NCBI RefSeq assembly: GCF_000960995.1
Contig: NZ_CP009434.1
Span: 1,674,001 to 1,738,000 of the forward strand
Length of the DNA stretch: 64,000 bases
From: Burkholderia glumae LMG 2196 = ATCC 33617
GTDB taxonomy: Bacteria > Pseudomonadota > Gammaproteobacteria > Burkholderiales > Burkholderiaceae
Direction of reading: 5' to 3'
Shown here: positions 27,504 to 35,940 of the stretch, piece after piece
Layout: each line of letters starts with the position of its first letter
How positions within the stretch are numbered: the first letter of the stretch is position 1
The notes under the pieces: model-generated
Seen by the model: only the letters and a program-made list of their open reading frames with translations
The model's database searches: none
Told to the model about the DNA's origin: nothing
Program-made: the position numbers and the translations under genes

Positions 27504-28649
27504 ATGGCCGACTCTTCTCTCTCGAACGGCGACGATGTCAGCGGCTGGCTGATGTATCACTCGGTCGGCGTCTATCCGGGCCAGCGGGCAGCCGTGGCCG
27601 AGGCGCTCGCGCGCTTCACCGCCGACTGGTACGCGCCCGACGATCGCCGCTGGCGCATCGGGCTCGCCGCGCGCGACGCGCTGCTGTCGAACTGGGCGAC
27701 GCTGATCGGCGCGGACCCCGCGCAGGTGTTCGGCGCGCAGAACGTGACCGACGTGTTCGCGCGCTTCCTCGACGGCCTGGACGTCGCCGCGCTCGCCGGA
27801 CGCACCGTGCTGGTCGCCGCGGACTGCTTTCCGAGCCTGCATTTCCTGCTACGCGGCGTGGCCGCGCGCTACGGCTTCGCGCTGAAGACCGTGCCCGTGC
27901 GGGCGGGCGACGCCTACGTGCGCGACGAAGACTTCATCGCCGCCTGGAGTCCCGACGTCGGCCTCGCACTGATCACCTGGGTGTCGTCGCTGACTTCGAA
28001 GCGTGCGGACCTTGCCGCGCTGACGGCCCATGCGCGCAGCCGCGACAGCCTGGTGGCCGTCGACATCACGCAAGGCGCCGGCATCCTGCCGTTCGATCTG
28101 GGGCAGACGCCGGTCGACTTCGTCTGCGGCTCCACCCTCAAGTGGCTGTGCGGCGCACCCGGCACCGGGCTCGGCTATCTCGCGCCGCACCGGCTCGCCG
28201 CCGGGATGCAGCCGCCGGTGCGCGGTTGGTTCAGCCAGCCCGATCCGTTCAACTGGGACCTCGATGCCTTCGCCTATGCGCCGGACGCGCGTCGCTTCGA
28301 CACCGGCACGCCGTCGTTGCTGCCGTTCGTCGCCTCGAAACCCGGTTTCGACTGGCTGCTCGCACAGCCGCCCGGCACGCTGCGCGCGCACAATCTCGCG
28401 CTGGGCCGCCAGTTGATCGAGATCCCCGAGGGGCGCGGTTACCGGCTGCTGTCGCCGCGCGACGACGCTGCGCGCGGCGGCAGCATCATGGTGCAGACGC
28501 CCGCGCATCTCGATCCGCAACAGGTGGTCGGCATACTGGCCGCCCAGCGCGTCCTGATCGATTCGCGCGGCCGCACGCTGCGCCTGTCTCCGGGCGCCGG
28601 CACCACCATCGCCGGTATCGAGCGCGTCGCCGCGCATCTGCCGCGATGA
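27504..28649 (+). CDS. PLP-dependent class V aminotransferase / kynureninase-like
   Basis: A 381-residue fold-type I PLP enzyme of the aminotransferase class V group (kynureninase, cysteine desulfurase, isopenicillin epimerase relatives). The cofactor site is visible as VAVDITQGAGILPFDL (Asp that contacts the pyridine nitrogen) and FVCGSTLKWLCGAPGTG with the Schiff-base Lys213. The protein lacks the cysteine loop of desulfurases. Overall style is closest to kynureninase-like proteins, but I would not claim the kynurenine reaction. The next gene, 136 bp downstream, encodes a VOC-cupin protein, and a broken transporter lies upstream, so the three look like a small catabolic operon. Confidence 0.75.
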   Translation: MADSSLSNGDDVSGWLMYHSVGVYPGQRAAVAEALARFTADWYAPDDRRWRIGLAARDALLSNWATLIGADPAQVFGAQNVTDVFARFLDGLDVAALAGRTVLVAADCFPSLHFLLRGVAARYGFALKTVPVRAGDAYVRDEDFIAAWSPDVGLALITWVSSLTSKRADLAALTAHARSRDSLVAVDITQGAGILPFDLGQTPVDFVCGSTLKWLCGAPGTGLGYLAPHRLAAGMQPPVRGWFSQPDPFNWDLDAFAYAPDARRFDTGTPSLLPFVASKPGFDWLLAQPPGTLRAHNLALGRQLIEIPEGRGYRLLSPRDDAARGGSIMVQTPAHLDPQQVVGILAAQRVLIDSRGRTLRLSPGAGTTIAGIERVAAHLPR

Positions 28650-28673
28650 GGGCGCGCGGCGCCAGGCGTTCGC

Positions 28674-28689
28674 GCCTTGCCGGCAAGGC
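28674..28689. repeat. Perfect 16-bp palindrome
   Basis: GCCTTGCCGGCAAGGC lies just after the PLP enzyme gene. A near copy with one mismatch is found between the convergent pelG and IclR genes at about 50070. It may be a stem-loop at transcript ends or a dispersed element. Confidence 0.5.
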
Positions 28690-28785
28690 ATGCCGTGTGG
28701 GGCGAGCGGGCCGCCTCGGGCCGCCTGGTGAACCCCACGCCTCCTGCCTGTTCCATCACGATCGCAACCCCGGGATACCTTGTCC

Positions 28786-29913
28786 ATGACGACCTCGCTT
28801 TCCTTCCAGCCGCTCACCGGCGTGCGCGGTTTTCTCGTGCCGATGTCGTGCTCCGATCTTTCCGCGACGACGCAGTTCTTCATCGAGCGGCTCGGTTTTC
28901 GCATCGATGCGATTTTCCCCGCCGACAGCCCTCGCACCGCGATCCTGTTCGGCTGCAACCTGGCGCTGCGCATCACGCTCGGCGCGCCCGACGGGGTGAC
29001 CAAGCTCGACGTGCTGTGCGACGACGAACGGCAACTCGGCGAAACGCAGCGCACGCTGATCGCGCCGAACGGTGTCGAGATCAGGCTCGTCGCGGCCGAG
29101 CCGCGTATGAAGGAACCCGTCAACCGCCAGGAACTCGTGCTGTCGCGCGCGCAGGAGGGCGCCGAATGGAGCGTCGGACGCGCGGGGCTGCGCTACCGCG
29201 ATCTGCTGCCGAAGCGCCAGGGCGGCGCGTTCATCGCGTCGCACATCCGCATTCTGGAAGGCGGCCCGGTGCCCGACTACGTGCACTTCCACAAGATTCG
29301 CTTCCAGATGATCTTCTGCCGCAAGGGCTGGGTGCGCGTCGTCTACGAAGGCCAGGGCGAGCCGTTCGTGCTCGATGCCGGCGATTGCGTGCTGCAGCCG
29401 CCGTGCATCCGGCACCGCGTCCTCGAGAGTTCGGCGGGCGCGGAGGTGGTCGAGATCGGCACGCCGGCCGAGCACATCACGATTGCCGATCACGACATGA
29501 CGCTGCCGACGCCGACGCTGCAAGCGGGCCGAGAATTTGACGGACAGCGCTTCGTGCGCTATGAAAAGCGGGGCGCGGACTGGGCGCCGTGGCGGATGCC
29601 CGGCTTCATCGCCTCCGATACCGGCATCGGCCAGGCAACCGGCGGCCTGGCCGGCGTGCGCCTCGTGCGCCCTGCGCAAGGCGAGAGGGCGGCGCCGCTC
29701 GCGCAGCAGCGGCACGCGTCGGAATTCTGCTTCTTCTTCGTGCTGTCGGGACGGTTGACGGTGTGGCAAGGCGCGCGCGCCTATCCGCTGGCGGCGGACG
29801 ACAGCATGGCGATTCCCGGCGAAACGCCGTATGGCTTCGCGCAATGCAGCGCCGATCTCGAACTGCTCGAAGTGACGCTGCCGGCCGATCTGACGGTTTC
29901 GACCAGCCAATGA
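28786..29913 (+). CDS. VOC domain plus double-cupin protein
   Basis: A 375-residue cytoplasmic protein. Residues about 10-105 form one VOC module (GVRGFLVPMSCSDLSATTQFFIERLGF). The rest forms two cupin barrels: the first has VHFHKIRFQMIFCRKGWVRVVYE and PPCIRHRV, giving a metal-ligand set of two His plus one His; the second (SEFCFFFVLSGRLTVWQG, IPGETPYGF) has lost most ligands. This mix is seen in proteins around aromatic or amino-acid catabolism, where they act as dioxygenases or isomerases; the reaction here is unknown. ATG at 28786 is taken in preference to TTG at 28780. It is downstream of the kynureninase-like gene in the same direction. Confidence 0.65.
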   Translation: MTTSLSFQPLTGVRGFLVPMSCSDLSATTQFFIERLGFRIDAIFPADSPRTAILFGCNLALRITLGAPDGVTKLDVLCDDERQLGETQRTLIAPNGVEIRLVAAEPRMKEPVNRQELVLSRAQEGAEWSVGRAGLRYRDLLPKRQGGAFIASHIRILEGGPVPDYVHFHKIRFQMIFCRKGWVRVVYEGQGEPFVLDAGDCVLQPPCIRHRVLESSAGAEVVEIGTPAEHITIADHDMTLPTPTLQAGREFDGQRFVRYEKRGADWAPWRMPGFIASDTGIGQATGGLAGVRLVRPAQGERAAPLAQQRHASEFCFFFVLSGRLTVWQGARAYPLAADDSMAIPGETPYGFAQCSADLELLEVTLPADLTVSTSQ

Positions 29914-29965
29914 GCGGGGCGAGACGGCGGACGCCGGGCCTGGCTTGCCGCTGCGACCGGCAGCA

Positions 29966-29993
29966 AAAAGGCGCGACCCGCGCCGCGCCTTTT
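29966..29993. terminator. Bidirectional intrinsic terminator
   Basis: AAAAGGCGCG and CGCGCCTTTT form a 10-bp stem with an 8-base loop between two convergent genes. The A-tract and T-tract make it work on both strands. Confidence 0.85.
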
Positions 29994-30023
29994 CGTGTGG
30001 TTCCCGACGGCAGGCCGGTATCC

Positions 30024-31025
30024 TCAGTTCTGCAGCAGCGGGTTCAGTGTGGTGCAGATGAAGCCGGTGCAGTTTTTCGCGCTCAGATAAACCGACGCGG
30101 TAGTGGGCGTGCCGGCGCTGAACCCGAGATCGCCAAAATAGGCATTGCCCTGTGCGCCGAGCGTGTTCGCCTGCGTGAGGAAGGCTGCGCTGGTGGTCTG
30201 CGTCGTGGCGGACTGGAACGTGAAGGTGGGCGACTGCGTCTGATCCTTGAAGTAGATCTCCACGTCGTCCGAGCCGATCATGGCTTCGCCCTTCGCGCGA
30301 TAGCCGCGTGCGCCCTCGGCATTGGCCTGGGTGATGAAATCGCTCGCCGTGTTGGCCGCGGCCGGTGCCTCATAGGCATAGGTCGCGTTCGATGCGGCAT
30401 TTTTCATGTACATGTTCTGCGTCGCGCCGCCGAACGCAAACGGTCCCACATACCAGTAACCCGACTGCCCCTGCGCATTGGCCTGTGTCAGGAAGGCGGA
30501 GGCGCTCGTGGTGCCCGGCAGGAACTGATAGCTGTAGGTGGCCGACGAGCCGTCGTTGCGATACAGCGTGCCGTAGTTGAGGCCGCCGTCGAAGCGGAAG
30601 CCGCGCGCGCCTTGCGCGTTGAGTTGCGTGAGTCTGTCGCTCTGCGTACTCGGCGGGGCCAACAGTTCGTAGGTATAGGTGCTGGCCGATCCGTCGTTGA
30701 CGAACACCGAGCGGATGGCGTTGTCGCTCGAATAGAATTGGTCGCCCAGGTAGCGGAAGCCCTTCGCGCCTTCTGCGTTGACCAGCGTGAGGAAGCTCGC
30801 CGCGTCGGCCGCCGGCGCGAGCGCCTCGAAGCGCGAGGTCAGCGTGCTGCCGCTGTTGGTGGAGCCGCTGCCCGATCCGTTACCGGTGCTGCCGGTGCTG
30901 CCGGACGTGGAAGTCGAGCCCGACGGCGTGGACGACGATGCGGTGGGCGAGCTGCCGCCGTCGTCCCCTCCGCATGCGGACAGGACGAAACAGGCGAACA
31001 CGGCCAATGCGGCTGTTTTTTTCAT
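30024..31025 (-). CDS. Lipoprotein with five internal repeats of about 52 residues
   Basis: A 333-residue predicted lipoprotein. The leader ends in the lipobox LSAC (Cys18) followed by GGDDGG; a Ser/Thr/Gly-rich linker covers about 25-60. From about residue 65 five repeats follow, each starting like FLTQANAQGxxGYxYxG and each ending in a strand such as ATYSYQF or STYTYEL. No known enzyme motif is present. A Gly-Tyr-rich beta repeat of this kind suggests a surface-exposed binding or structural role; that is inference. The C-terminus carries a Cys pair in NCTGFICTTL, perhaps a disulfide. GAGG precedes the start (antisense). It converges with the VOC-cupin gene over a bidirectional terminator. 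Confidence 0.75.
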   Translation of the reverse strand: MKKTAALAVFACFVLSACGGDDGGSSPTASSSTPSGSTSTSGSTGSTGNGSGSGSTNSGSTLTSRFEALAPAADAASFLTLVNAEGAKGFRYLGDQFYSSDNAIRSVFVNDGSASTYTYELLAPPSTQSDRLTQLNAQGARGFRFDGGLNYGTLYRNDGSSATYSYQFLPGTTSASAFLTQANAQGQSGYWYVGPFAFGGATQNMYMKNAASNATYAYEAPAAANTASDFITQANAEGARGYRAKGEAMIGSDDVEIYFKDQTQSPTFTFQSATTQTTSAAFLTQANTLGAQGNAYFGDLGFSAGTPTTASVYLSAKNCTGFICTTLNPLLQN

Positions 31026-31415
31026 GGCGACCTCTAGTAGTGAATTGTGATGGCGCGCAAGAACGATGCAAGACTCACCGCTTGCGCGTCGTGACCGCTG
31101 GGCGGCGGGTGAGTGTTCGGCGGCGGCAAGCCCGCCGTGCGTCGGGACCAGGCTGCGGCGGCTGGCGAGGCGGCGAGTCCGCGGCCTCGAGCGCGTTGGC
31201 TCGGCCCAGCCTGCCGCGCAGGTTCTGCGCTCGGTAGCCGCGCGGCGCTGCGGGGGCGCACCGGATCGCGTGCGGCCGGGGTGGATAGGATTGCGTCCAC
31301 CCGAGCCGACACGCATCTCGAGGTGCTCTCAGGCTCTGCTTTTGTCTCGCTCAAGGCTGCTTGCCCGCCAGCCGTTTCTCGCTGCCCGAGCGCGGCCGGC
31401 ATCGATATCCAAACA

Positions 31416-31451
31416 TGACGCGATAGGCAATGATGACGCGATTAGCAATGA
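31416..31451 (+). repeat. Two 18-bp direct repeats upstream of the regulator gene
   Basis: GACGCGATAGGCAATGAT and GACGCGATTAGCAATGAT stand head to tail with a single mismatch class. They lie just upstream of the promoter of an HTH-receiver gene, so they could be its own binding sites. Confidence 0.6.
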
Positions 31452-31495
31452 TAATGGAGAAAAATGGCCTGTCAAGGCCATTTTGATCTTAAAAC

Positions 31496-31523
31496 TTGCG
31501 CAATGCGTCAGTTTTGGTATGCT
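31496..31523 (+). promoter_or_regulatory. Promoter candidate of the signalling operon
   Basis: TTGCGC, 16 bp, TATGCT, with the -10 box 33 bp before the ATG at 31557. It follows the hairpin at 31461-31484, whose arms could act as attenuator or operator. Confidence 0.35.
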
Positions 31524-31556
31524 TTTCCCTTCCCGCCTTTCTGAGACCCCATCGAG

Positions 31557-32429
31557 ATGCCCACTCCCGAGCAGGCCAACGTCGATCTCGTGACCGCCAA
31601 CAAGGTGCGCGATCTGCTGAGCCGGCATGGCATTCCGCCACGAAGCCAAAACACGACGATCGCGAACGTGCTGGGCCTGAGCTTTTCGGTCGTCACGCGC
31701 AAGATGAAAGGCCTGATCCCGTGGAATCTGTCGCAGTTGCAGGATATTGCGACGCACTTCGGCGTGCCGCCTGCGATCCTGCTCGACGACAAGGGCACCC
31801 AGCCGGCCGCGGCCGACATGATCGACGCGACCTTCGTGGTGGAATCGCGGCGCTTTCGCTGCCGCGCCGCGATCTCGACGAAGGCCAGCAGCCAGGTCGA
31901 AACGGATTTCGTCGCGTCGCAGTGGCAGGGCGCCTGGATCGTCACCGAGCGGGCCCACGCGCACCAGGGCCGCACCTATCCGGTCGAACTGATCGAACTG
32001 CGCTCGGCCCAGCCGACCGCCTATGCCGCGCGGATCGCCGTGGTCGACGATGCGCCGGATGTCGCCGAGACGGTGTGCGAGTATTTCATCGAGAAAGGGG
32101 TGAACGCGATTCCGTATTTCGACGGCGCGAGCTTCCGCAAGGCGCTGGCGAGCGAGGATTTCGACGCCTACATCCTCGACTGGATGCTCGGCGACCAGAC
32201 GGCCGCCGAACTCGTGCGGGGCATCCGCTCGAGCGAGAACAGCGGCGCGCCGATCTTCCTGCTGACGGGCAAGATCTCGACCGGCGAGGCGAGCGAGGAG
32301 GAGATCGCGCACATCGTGTCGCACTACAATGCGCGCTGCGAAGAAAAACCGGTGCGCCTGCCGATCCTGTTTGCCGAAGTCGCACGCGAACTGAAGATCA
32401 CGTCGCCGGCCGCGGCCGGCTCGAGCTGA
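31557..32429 (+). CDS. HTH (BetR-type) plus receiver response regulator
   Basis: A 290-residue regulator with an unusual order: DNA binding first, receiver last. Residues about 15-75 form a helix-turn-helix of the BetR/phage-repressor type (NTTIANVLGLSFSVVTRKMKG). The middle (about 90-155) is a linker of unknown fold. The C-terminal receiver has IAVVDDAPDV (acidic pocket), phospho-acceptor Asp208 in YILDWMLGD, and LTGKI with the conserved Lys. It is the first gene of a three-gene unit, 44 bp before the periplasmic protein, and is the obvious partner of the hybrid kinase at the end of the unit. The target genes are unknown. Confidence 0.85.
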   Translation: MPTPEQANVDLVTANKVRDLLSRHGIPPRSQNTTIANVLGLSFSVVTRKMKGLIPWNLSQLQDIATHFGVPPAILLDDKGTQPAAADMIDATFVVESRRFRCRAAISTKASSQVETDFVASQWQGAWIVTERAHAHQGRTYPVELIELRSAQPTAYAARIAVVDDAPDVAETVCEYFIEKGVNAIPYFDGASFRKALASEDFDAYILDWMLGDQTAAELVRGIRSSENSGAPIFLLTGKISTGEASEEEIAHIVSHYNARCEEKPVRLPILFAEVARELKITSPAAAGSS

Positions 32430-32473
32430 GCCCGCCGCGACGCGCCATCGCATCAAGCACACGGGAGAAAGTC

Positions 32474-32974
32474 ATGCGCAAGTCAAGCATCTGGACCAGA
32501 AGCCTTCTGGCGGCCTGCCTGCTCGGAATGGCAGCGGCCACCTGGGCGGCGGCGTTTACCTTCACCGTCGATGGCAAGATCGGCAAGAGCAATCAGCCCG
32601 GCAAGACCAGCTACGTCTTTTCCGAGCGCGCGTTGATGGCCTTGCCGCAGCATACGATCGTCACCTCGACGAGCTGGACCCCGAAAGCCACCTTCACCGG
32701 CCCGCGCCTGTCCGACGTGCTGAAGATGGTCGGCGCGCATGGCACGCAGATCGAATTGCACTGCATCGACGAATACACGTTTACGATTCCCGCCTCCGAT
32801 GCCGACCGGTACGGCGTGATCCTCGCGCGGACGATGAACGGCAAGGTGCTCGGCAACGACAACTACGGCCCGCTGTGGCTCATGTATCCGCGCGACGAGT
32901 ATCCCGATGAGCTGATGACGCCGCTTGGCGAGGCCAAGTTCGCGTGGCAGGTCGTCGGTCTGACCGTGAAGTGA
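32474..32974 (+). CDS. Periplasmic molybdopterin-binding-fold protein
   Basis: A 166-residue exported protein with a Sec leader ending near AATWAAA. The body matches the small oxidoreductase molybdopterin-binding (sulfite-oxidase-like) domain: GKIGKSNQPGKTSYVFS, then FTGPRLSDVLKMVGAHG, IELHCIDEYTFTIP and GPLWLMYPRDEYP. A single Cys (Cys97) sits in the region where the sulfite-oxidase fold has its molybdenum-ligating Cys. No catalytic partner domain is present. It is followed one base later by the hybrid kinase start, so both are translated together. A role as a periplasmic signal-input protein for that kinase is likely from context but unproven; it may or may not bind the cofactor. Confidence 0.8.
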   Translation: MRKSSIWTRSLLAACLLGMAAATWAAAFTFTVDGKIGKSNQPGKTSYVFSERALMALPQHTIVTSTSWTPKATFTGPRLSDVLKMVGAHGTQIELHCIDEYTFTIPASDADRYGVILARTMNGKVLGNDNYGPLWLMYPRDEYPDELMTPLGEAKFAWQVVGLTVK

Positions 32975-32975
32975 G

Positions 32976-34790
32976 ATGACGCGGCAGCAGTGGAGAAACA
33001 AGAAGATCATCCTGATCCTGGGCTGGCTCTGGATCATGGGCTTCGCGGCATGGGCGTTCCTGCTCTGGGATCTGCTCGCCACCTCGGTCAACGAAGGCGT
33101 GCGCGAAGGGCCGCGCGAGGGGGTGTTCTGGACCGCCGCGCAATATCGCAACGTCTATGCGCGCTTCGACCGGCAGCTGATTCTCTACGCGACGCATCGC
33201 GACGACGACTTCGATCACGTGCAGATGCAGCTCGACAGCCTGTCGGTGTCGTTCGGCTTCCTGCAGCGGCCCTCCGAAGTGTCGACGTACTGGCTGCGCA
33301 TCCCGCGCGCGCGCAAGGAGATCGACGCGCTCGGCGAATTCATGGCGCACCTGAAGCGCGAGGTGCCGCGCCTGCGCGATGCGCCGCAGAACGCGCAGCA
33401 GATGGTCGACGAAGTCGGCGCGCGCTGGCCCGAGGTCAACGGCCTCGCCAACTACTTCCGCGCGATCGAAATCGAGCAGCGTGACTTCATGTTTCATCAG
33501 CTGAAGAACCGGCAGCGCGCGATCCTGATCCTCGGCATCGTGCTCGGCGTGATCTTGTGCGCGCTGTTCCTGCTGCTGTTCTATACGATGCGCACGCGCG
33601 ACGACCTGCTCGAACGGCAAAACGCGGCGCTCGACGCGGAGCGCCAGGCCTCGGACCGTGCATTCGAGATGATCGAGGCGAAGAACGCATTCCTCGGGAT
33701 GGTCAGCCACGAACTGCGCACGCCGCTGCAGGCGATCAGCGGATCGATCGAGATCCTGCTCGCCCGGGCGCAGTCCGAAGCGAACCTGAAGACCATCCGG
33801 CGGCTGCAGAACTCCGCGTTGTCGCTGGAGGCGCTCGTCAAGGAGCTCACCGACTACATCAAGCTGCGTTCGACCAAGCGCATCGTCAAGCTGGATACCG
33901 TCGGCATCGCGCCGCTGCTCGCCGAAGTGCTCGAACCGCTGCGCGGCAAGGTTGCGGCCAAGCGGATCACGATCACGCGACGCATCGAGCCGGCGGGTCT
34001 TGCGATCCGCTCCGATCGCACGCTGCTGCGGCAGGTGCTGTCGAACCTGATCGAGAACGCGGTCAAGTACACGCTCGGCGGCTCGATCGAGGTGGCGGTC
34101 ACCCTCGAGGACGCGCGCGGCCAGCAGGCGAGGATCGCCGTGCGCGATACCGGGGCCGGCATCGCGAAGCAGCATCTGCCGAAGATATTCGAGCCGTTCT
34201 ATCGTGCGAACGACCCGGGCGGGCCGAGCGTGGACGGGATCGGCATGGGGCTCGCGGTGGTGCGCGAAATCGTGACCACGCTGCGCGGCCGGGTGGAGGT
34301 TCGCAGCGTGGTGGGCGAAGGCAGCGAGTTCGTCGTGACGCTGCCGGTCGAGGTGCCGGGCGCCGATCCGGCCGGCAACGCGGCGGCCGAGGTGCCGGCG
34401 CCGCCGCTCGCGCTCGCTCGCCGCGGCTGGCGCGCGCTGGTGATCGACGACAACGACAACGCGCGTGAAACGCTCGGCGCGATGCTGTCGGCGCTCGGCA
34501 TCGACGTCGATCTGTGCGACACCGGGCAGGACGGCATCGCGCGCGCCGGCACGCGCCGCTACCACCTCGTGATGCTCGATCTCGAACTGCCGGACCTGAG
34601 CGGATTCGAGGTGGCGCGGCGCATTCGCGCGCTGGCGGAGCCAGACGGCGGCGCGCGGCCGGCGCTCCTCGGGGTGAGCGCCTACGAGTCGGCCGCGCTG
34701 GACGAGCAGCGGCACGTGTTCGACGCGTTCCTGCCGAAGCCCGTCCATCTCAGCGAGCTGCGCTCCGTGGTCGAGCGCCTGCTCGCCTGA
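32976..34790 (+). CDS. Membrane hybrid sensor histidine kinase
   Basis: A 604-residue kinase. TM1 is about residues 10-32, a periplasmic sensor of about 150 residues follows, TM2 is about 178-202. The HisKA motif FLGMVSHELRTP holds His245; the ATPase domain shows NLIENAVKYTLGG, RDTGAGI and GIGMGLAVV. A C-terminal receiver has VIDDNDNARE and phospho-acceptor Asp535 in VMLDLELPDLSG. The ATG lies one base after the stop of the preceding periplasmic protein. Together with the regulator at the head of the operon this makes a full two-component relay. The periplasmic sensor has no known motif, so it may detect the state of the molybdopterin-fold protein. Confidence 0.9.
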   Translation: MTRQQWRNKKIILILGWLWIMGFAAWAFLLWDLLATSVNEGVREGPREGVFWTAAQYRNVYARFDRQLILYATHRDDDFDHVQMQLDSLSVSFGFLQRPSEVSTYWLRIPRARKEIDALGEFMAHLKREVPRLRDAPQNAQQMVDEVGARWPEVNGLANYFRAIEIEQRDFMFHQLKNRQRAILILGIVLGVILCALFLLLFYTMRTRDDLLERQNAALDAERQASDRAFEMIEAKNAFLGMVSHELRTPLQAISGSIEILLARAQSEANLKTIRRLQNSALSLEALVKELTDYIKLRSTKRIVKLDTVGIAPLLAEVLEPLRGKVAAKRITITRRIEPAGLAIRSDRTLLRQVLSNLIENAVKYTLGGSIEVAVTLEDARGQQARIAVRDTGAGIAKQHLPKIFEPFYRANDPGGPSVDGIGMGLAVVREIVTTLRGRVEVRSVVGEGSEFVVTLPVEVPGADPAGNAAAEVPAPPLALARRGWRALVIDDNDNARETLGAMLSALGIDVDLCDTGQDGIARAGTRRYHLVMLDLELPDLSGFEVARRIRALAEPDGGARPALLGVSAYESAALDEQRHVFDAFLPKPVHLSELRSVVERLLA

Positions 34791-34810
34791 GGCCCCGGCA
34801 GCAGGCGCCT

Positions 34811-34860
34811 CGGGCCAGCGCGGGCCAGCACGGAGCAGCACGGAGCAGCACGGAGCAGCA
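34811..34860 (+). repeat. 10-bp tandem repeat, five units
   Basis: Three perfect copies of CGGAGCAGCA preceded by two variant units (CGGGCCAGCG, CGGGCCAGCA), 20 bp after the kinase stop. Copy number may vary between strains. Confidence 0.85.
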
Positions 34861-34992
34861 CGGGCGGGGCCGGCTCGGCTCACGCGCAAGCGGGCGCCTC
34901 GCTGCCGCGATCGGCGTTCTGCGGTAGATTCTCCGGGCTGGCCGCGCGCATCCGCGCCGCGGCCGTCCCGCATCGTCATGGAGGATTCGCAG

Positions 34993-35940
34993 ATGGCAGA
35001 TCGTTCGTTGGGCAATTCGGATATCCGGGTCTCGCCGCTCGTGTTCGGCGGCAACGTGTTCGGCTGGACGGCCGACGAGGCCACCTCGTTTTCGCTGCTC
35101 GACGCGCTGGAGGACACCGGCATCAATTTCATCGACACGGCCGACGTCTATTCGGCCTGGGTGCCGGGCAACCGGGGCGGCGAATCGGAGACCATTCTCG
35201 GCAAGTGGCTCAAGCGCTCGGGCAAGCGCGAGCGCGTGGTGATCGCCACCAAGGTGGGCATGCTCGAGACGCGCCCGGGCCTGTCGCGCGAGAACATCCT
35301 GAAGGCGGTGGACGATTCGCTGCGCCGCCTGCAAACCGATTACATCGATCTCTACTTCTCGCACCGCGACTTTGCCGATTCGGCGCCGCTCGAAGAGACG
35401 CTGGCCGCGTACCACACGCTGATCGAGGCGGGCAAGGTGCGCCTCATCGGCGCGTCGAACTATAGCGGCGCACGGCTGCGCGAGGCGGCCGAGCTCAGCC
35501 GGCGCAACGCGCTGCCCGCCTATCAGGTGATTCAGCCGGAGTACAACCTGTACGACCGCGCCGACTACGAGCAGGATCTGGAGCCGGTGGTGCGCGACCT
35601 GAAGCTCGGCGTGGTCACCTATTTCGCGCTCGCGAGCGGCTTCCTGAGCGGCAAGTACCGTTCGCGCGACGACCTCGCCAAGAGCCGGCGCGGCTCGCAT
35701 GTGGAAAAGTATCTGAACGCGCGGGGCTGGCGCATCCTCGACGCGCTCGACAAGGTGGCGGACAAGCACGCGGCCACCCCGGCCTCGGTCGCGCTGGCCT
35801 GGCAGATCGCCCGGCCGAGCGTGACCGCGCCGATCGCGAGCGCCACCTCGCTGGAACAGCTGAAGACGCTCGGCACCGCGCTGCAACTGAAGCTCGACGC
35901 CGAGGACGTGCGCGCGCTGGACAGCGCCAGCGCGGCCTGA
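34993..35940 (+). CDS. Aldo/keto reductase
   Basis: A 315-residue NADPH-dependent oxidoreductase of the AKR superfamily ((beta/alpha)8 barrel). The catalytic tetrad is visible: Asp48 and Tyr53 in DTADVYS, Lys in VIATKVG, His in YFSHRD. The C-terminal GASNYSG and the IASATSLEQL stretch bind the cofactor phosphate. Length and motifs are close to the YajO/YdbC-type general reductases acting on aldehydes. I start at the ATG at 34993, which has GGAGG eight bases upstream; an earlier in-frame ATG at 34978 adds five residues. It is a single gene ahead of the pel operon, separated by about 600 bp. Confidence 0.88.
   Translation: MADRSLGNSDIRVSPLVFGGNVFGWTADEATSFSLLDALEDTGINFIDTADVYSAWVPGNRGGESETILGKWLKRSGKRERVVIATKVGMLETRPGLSRENILKAVDDSLRRLQTDYIDLYFSHRDFADSAPLEETLAAYHTLIEAGKVRLIGASNYSGARLREAAELSRRNALPAYQVIQPEYNLYDRADYEQDLEPVVRDLKLGVVTYFALASGFLSGKYRSRDDLAKSRRGSHVEKYLNARGWRILDALDKVADKHAATPASVALAWQIARPSVTAPIASATSLEQLKTLGTALQLKLDAEDVRALDSASAA

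Larger units (their letters stand above)
31026..31556. other. Divergent intergenic region with an 18-bp direct repeat and a hairpin
   Basis: 531 bp between the repeat lipoprotein and the signalling operon. The half next to the operon is AT-richer. It holds two copies of GACGCGAT.GCAATGAT (31416 and 31434, period 18), a hairpin with 9-base arms AAAATGGCC/GGCCATTTT at 31461-31484 and a promoter-like pair at 31496-31523. No gene recognised. Confidence 0.5.
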
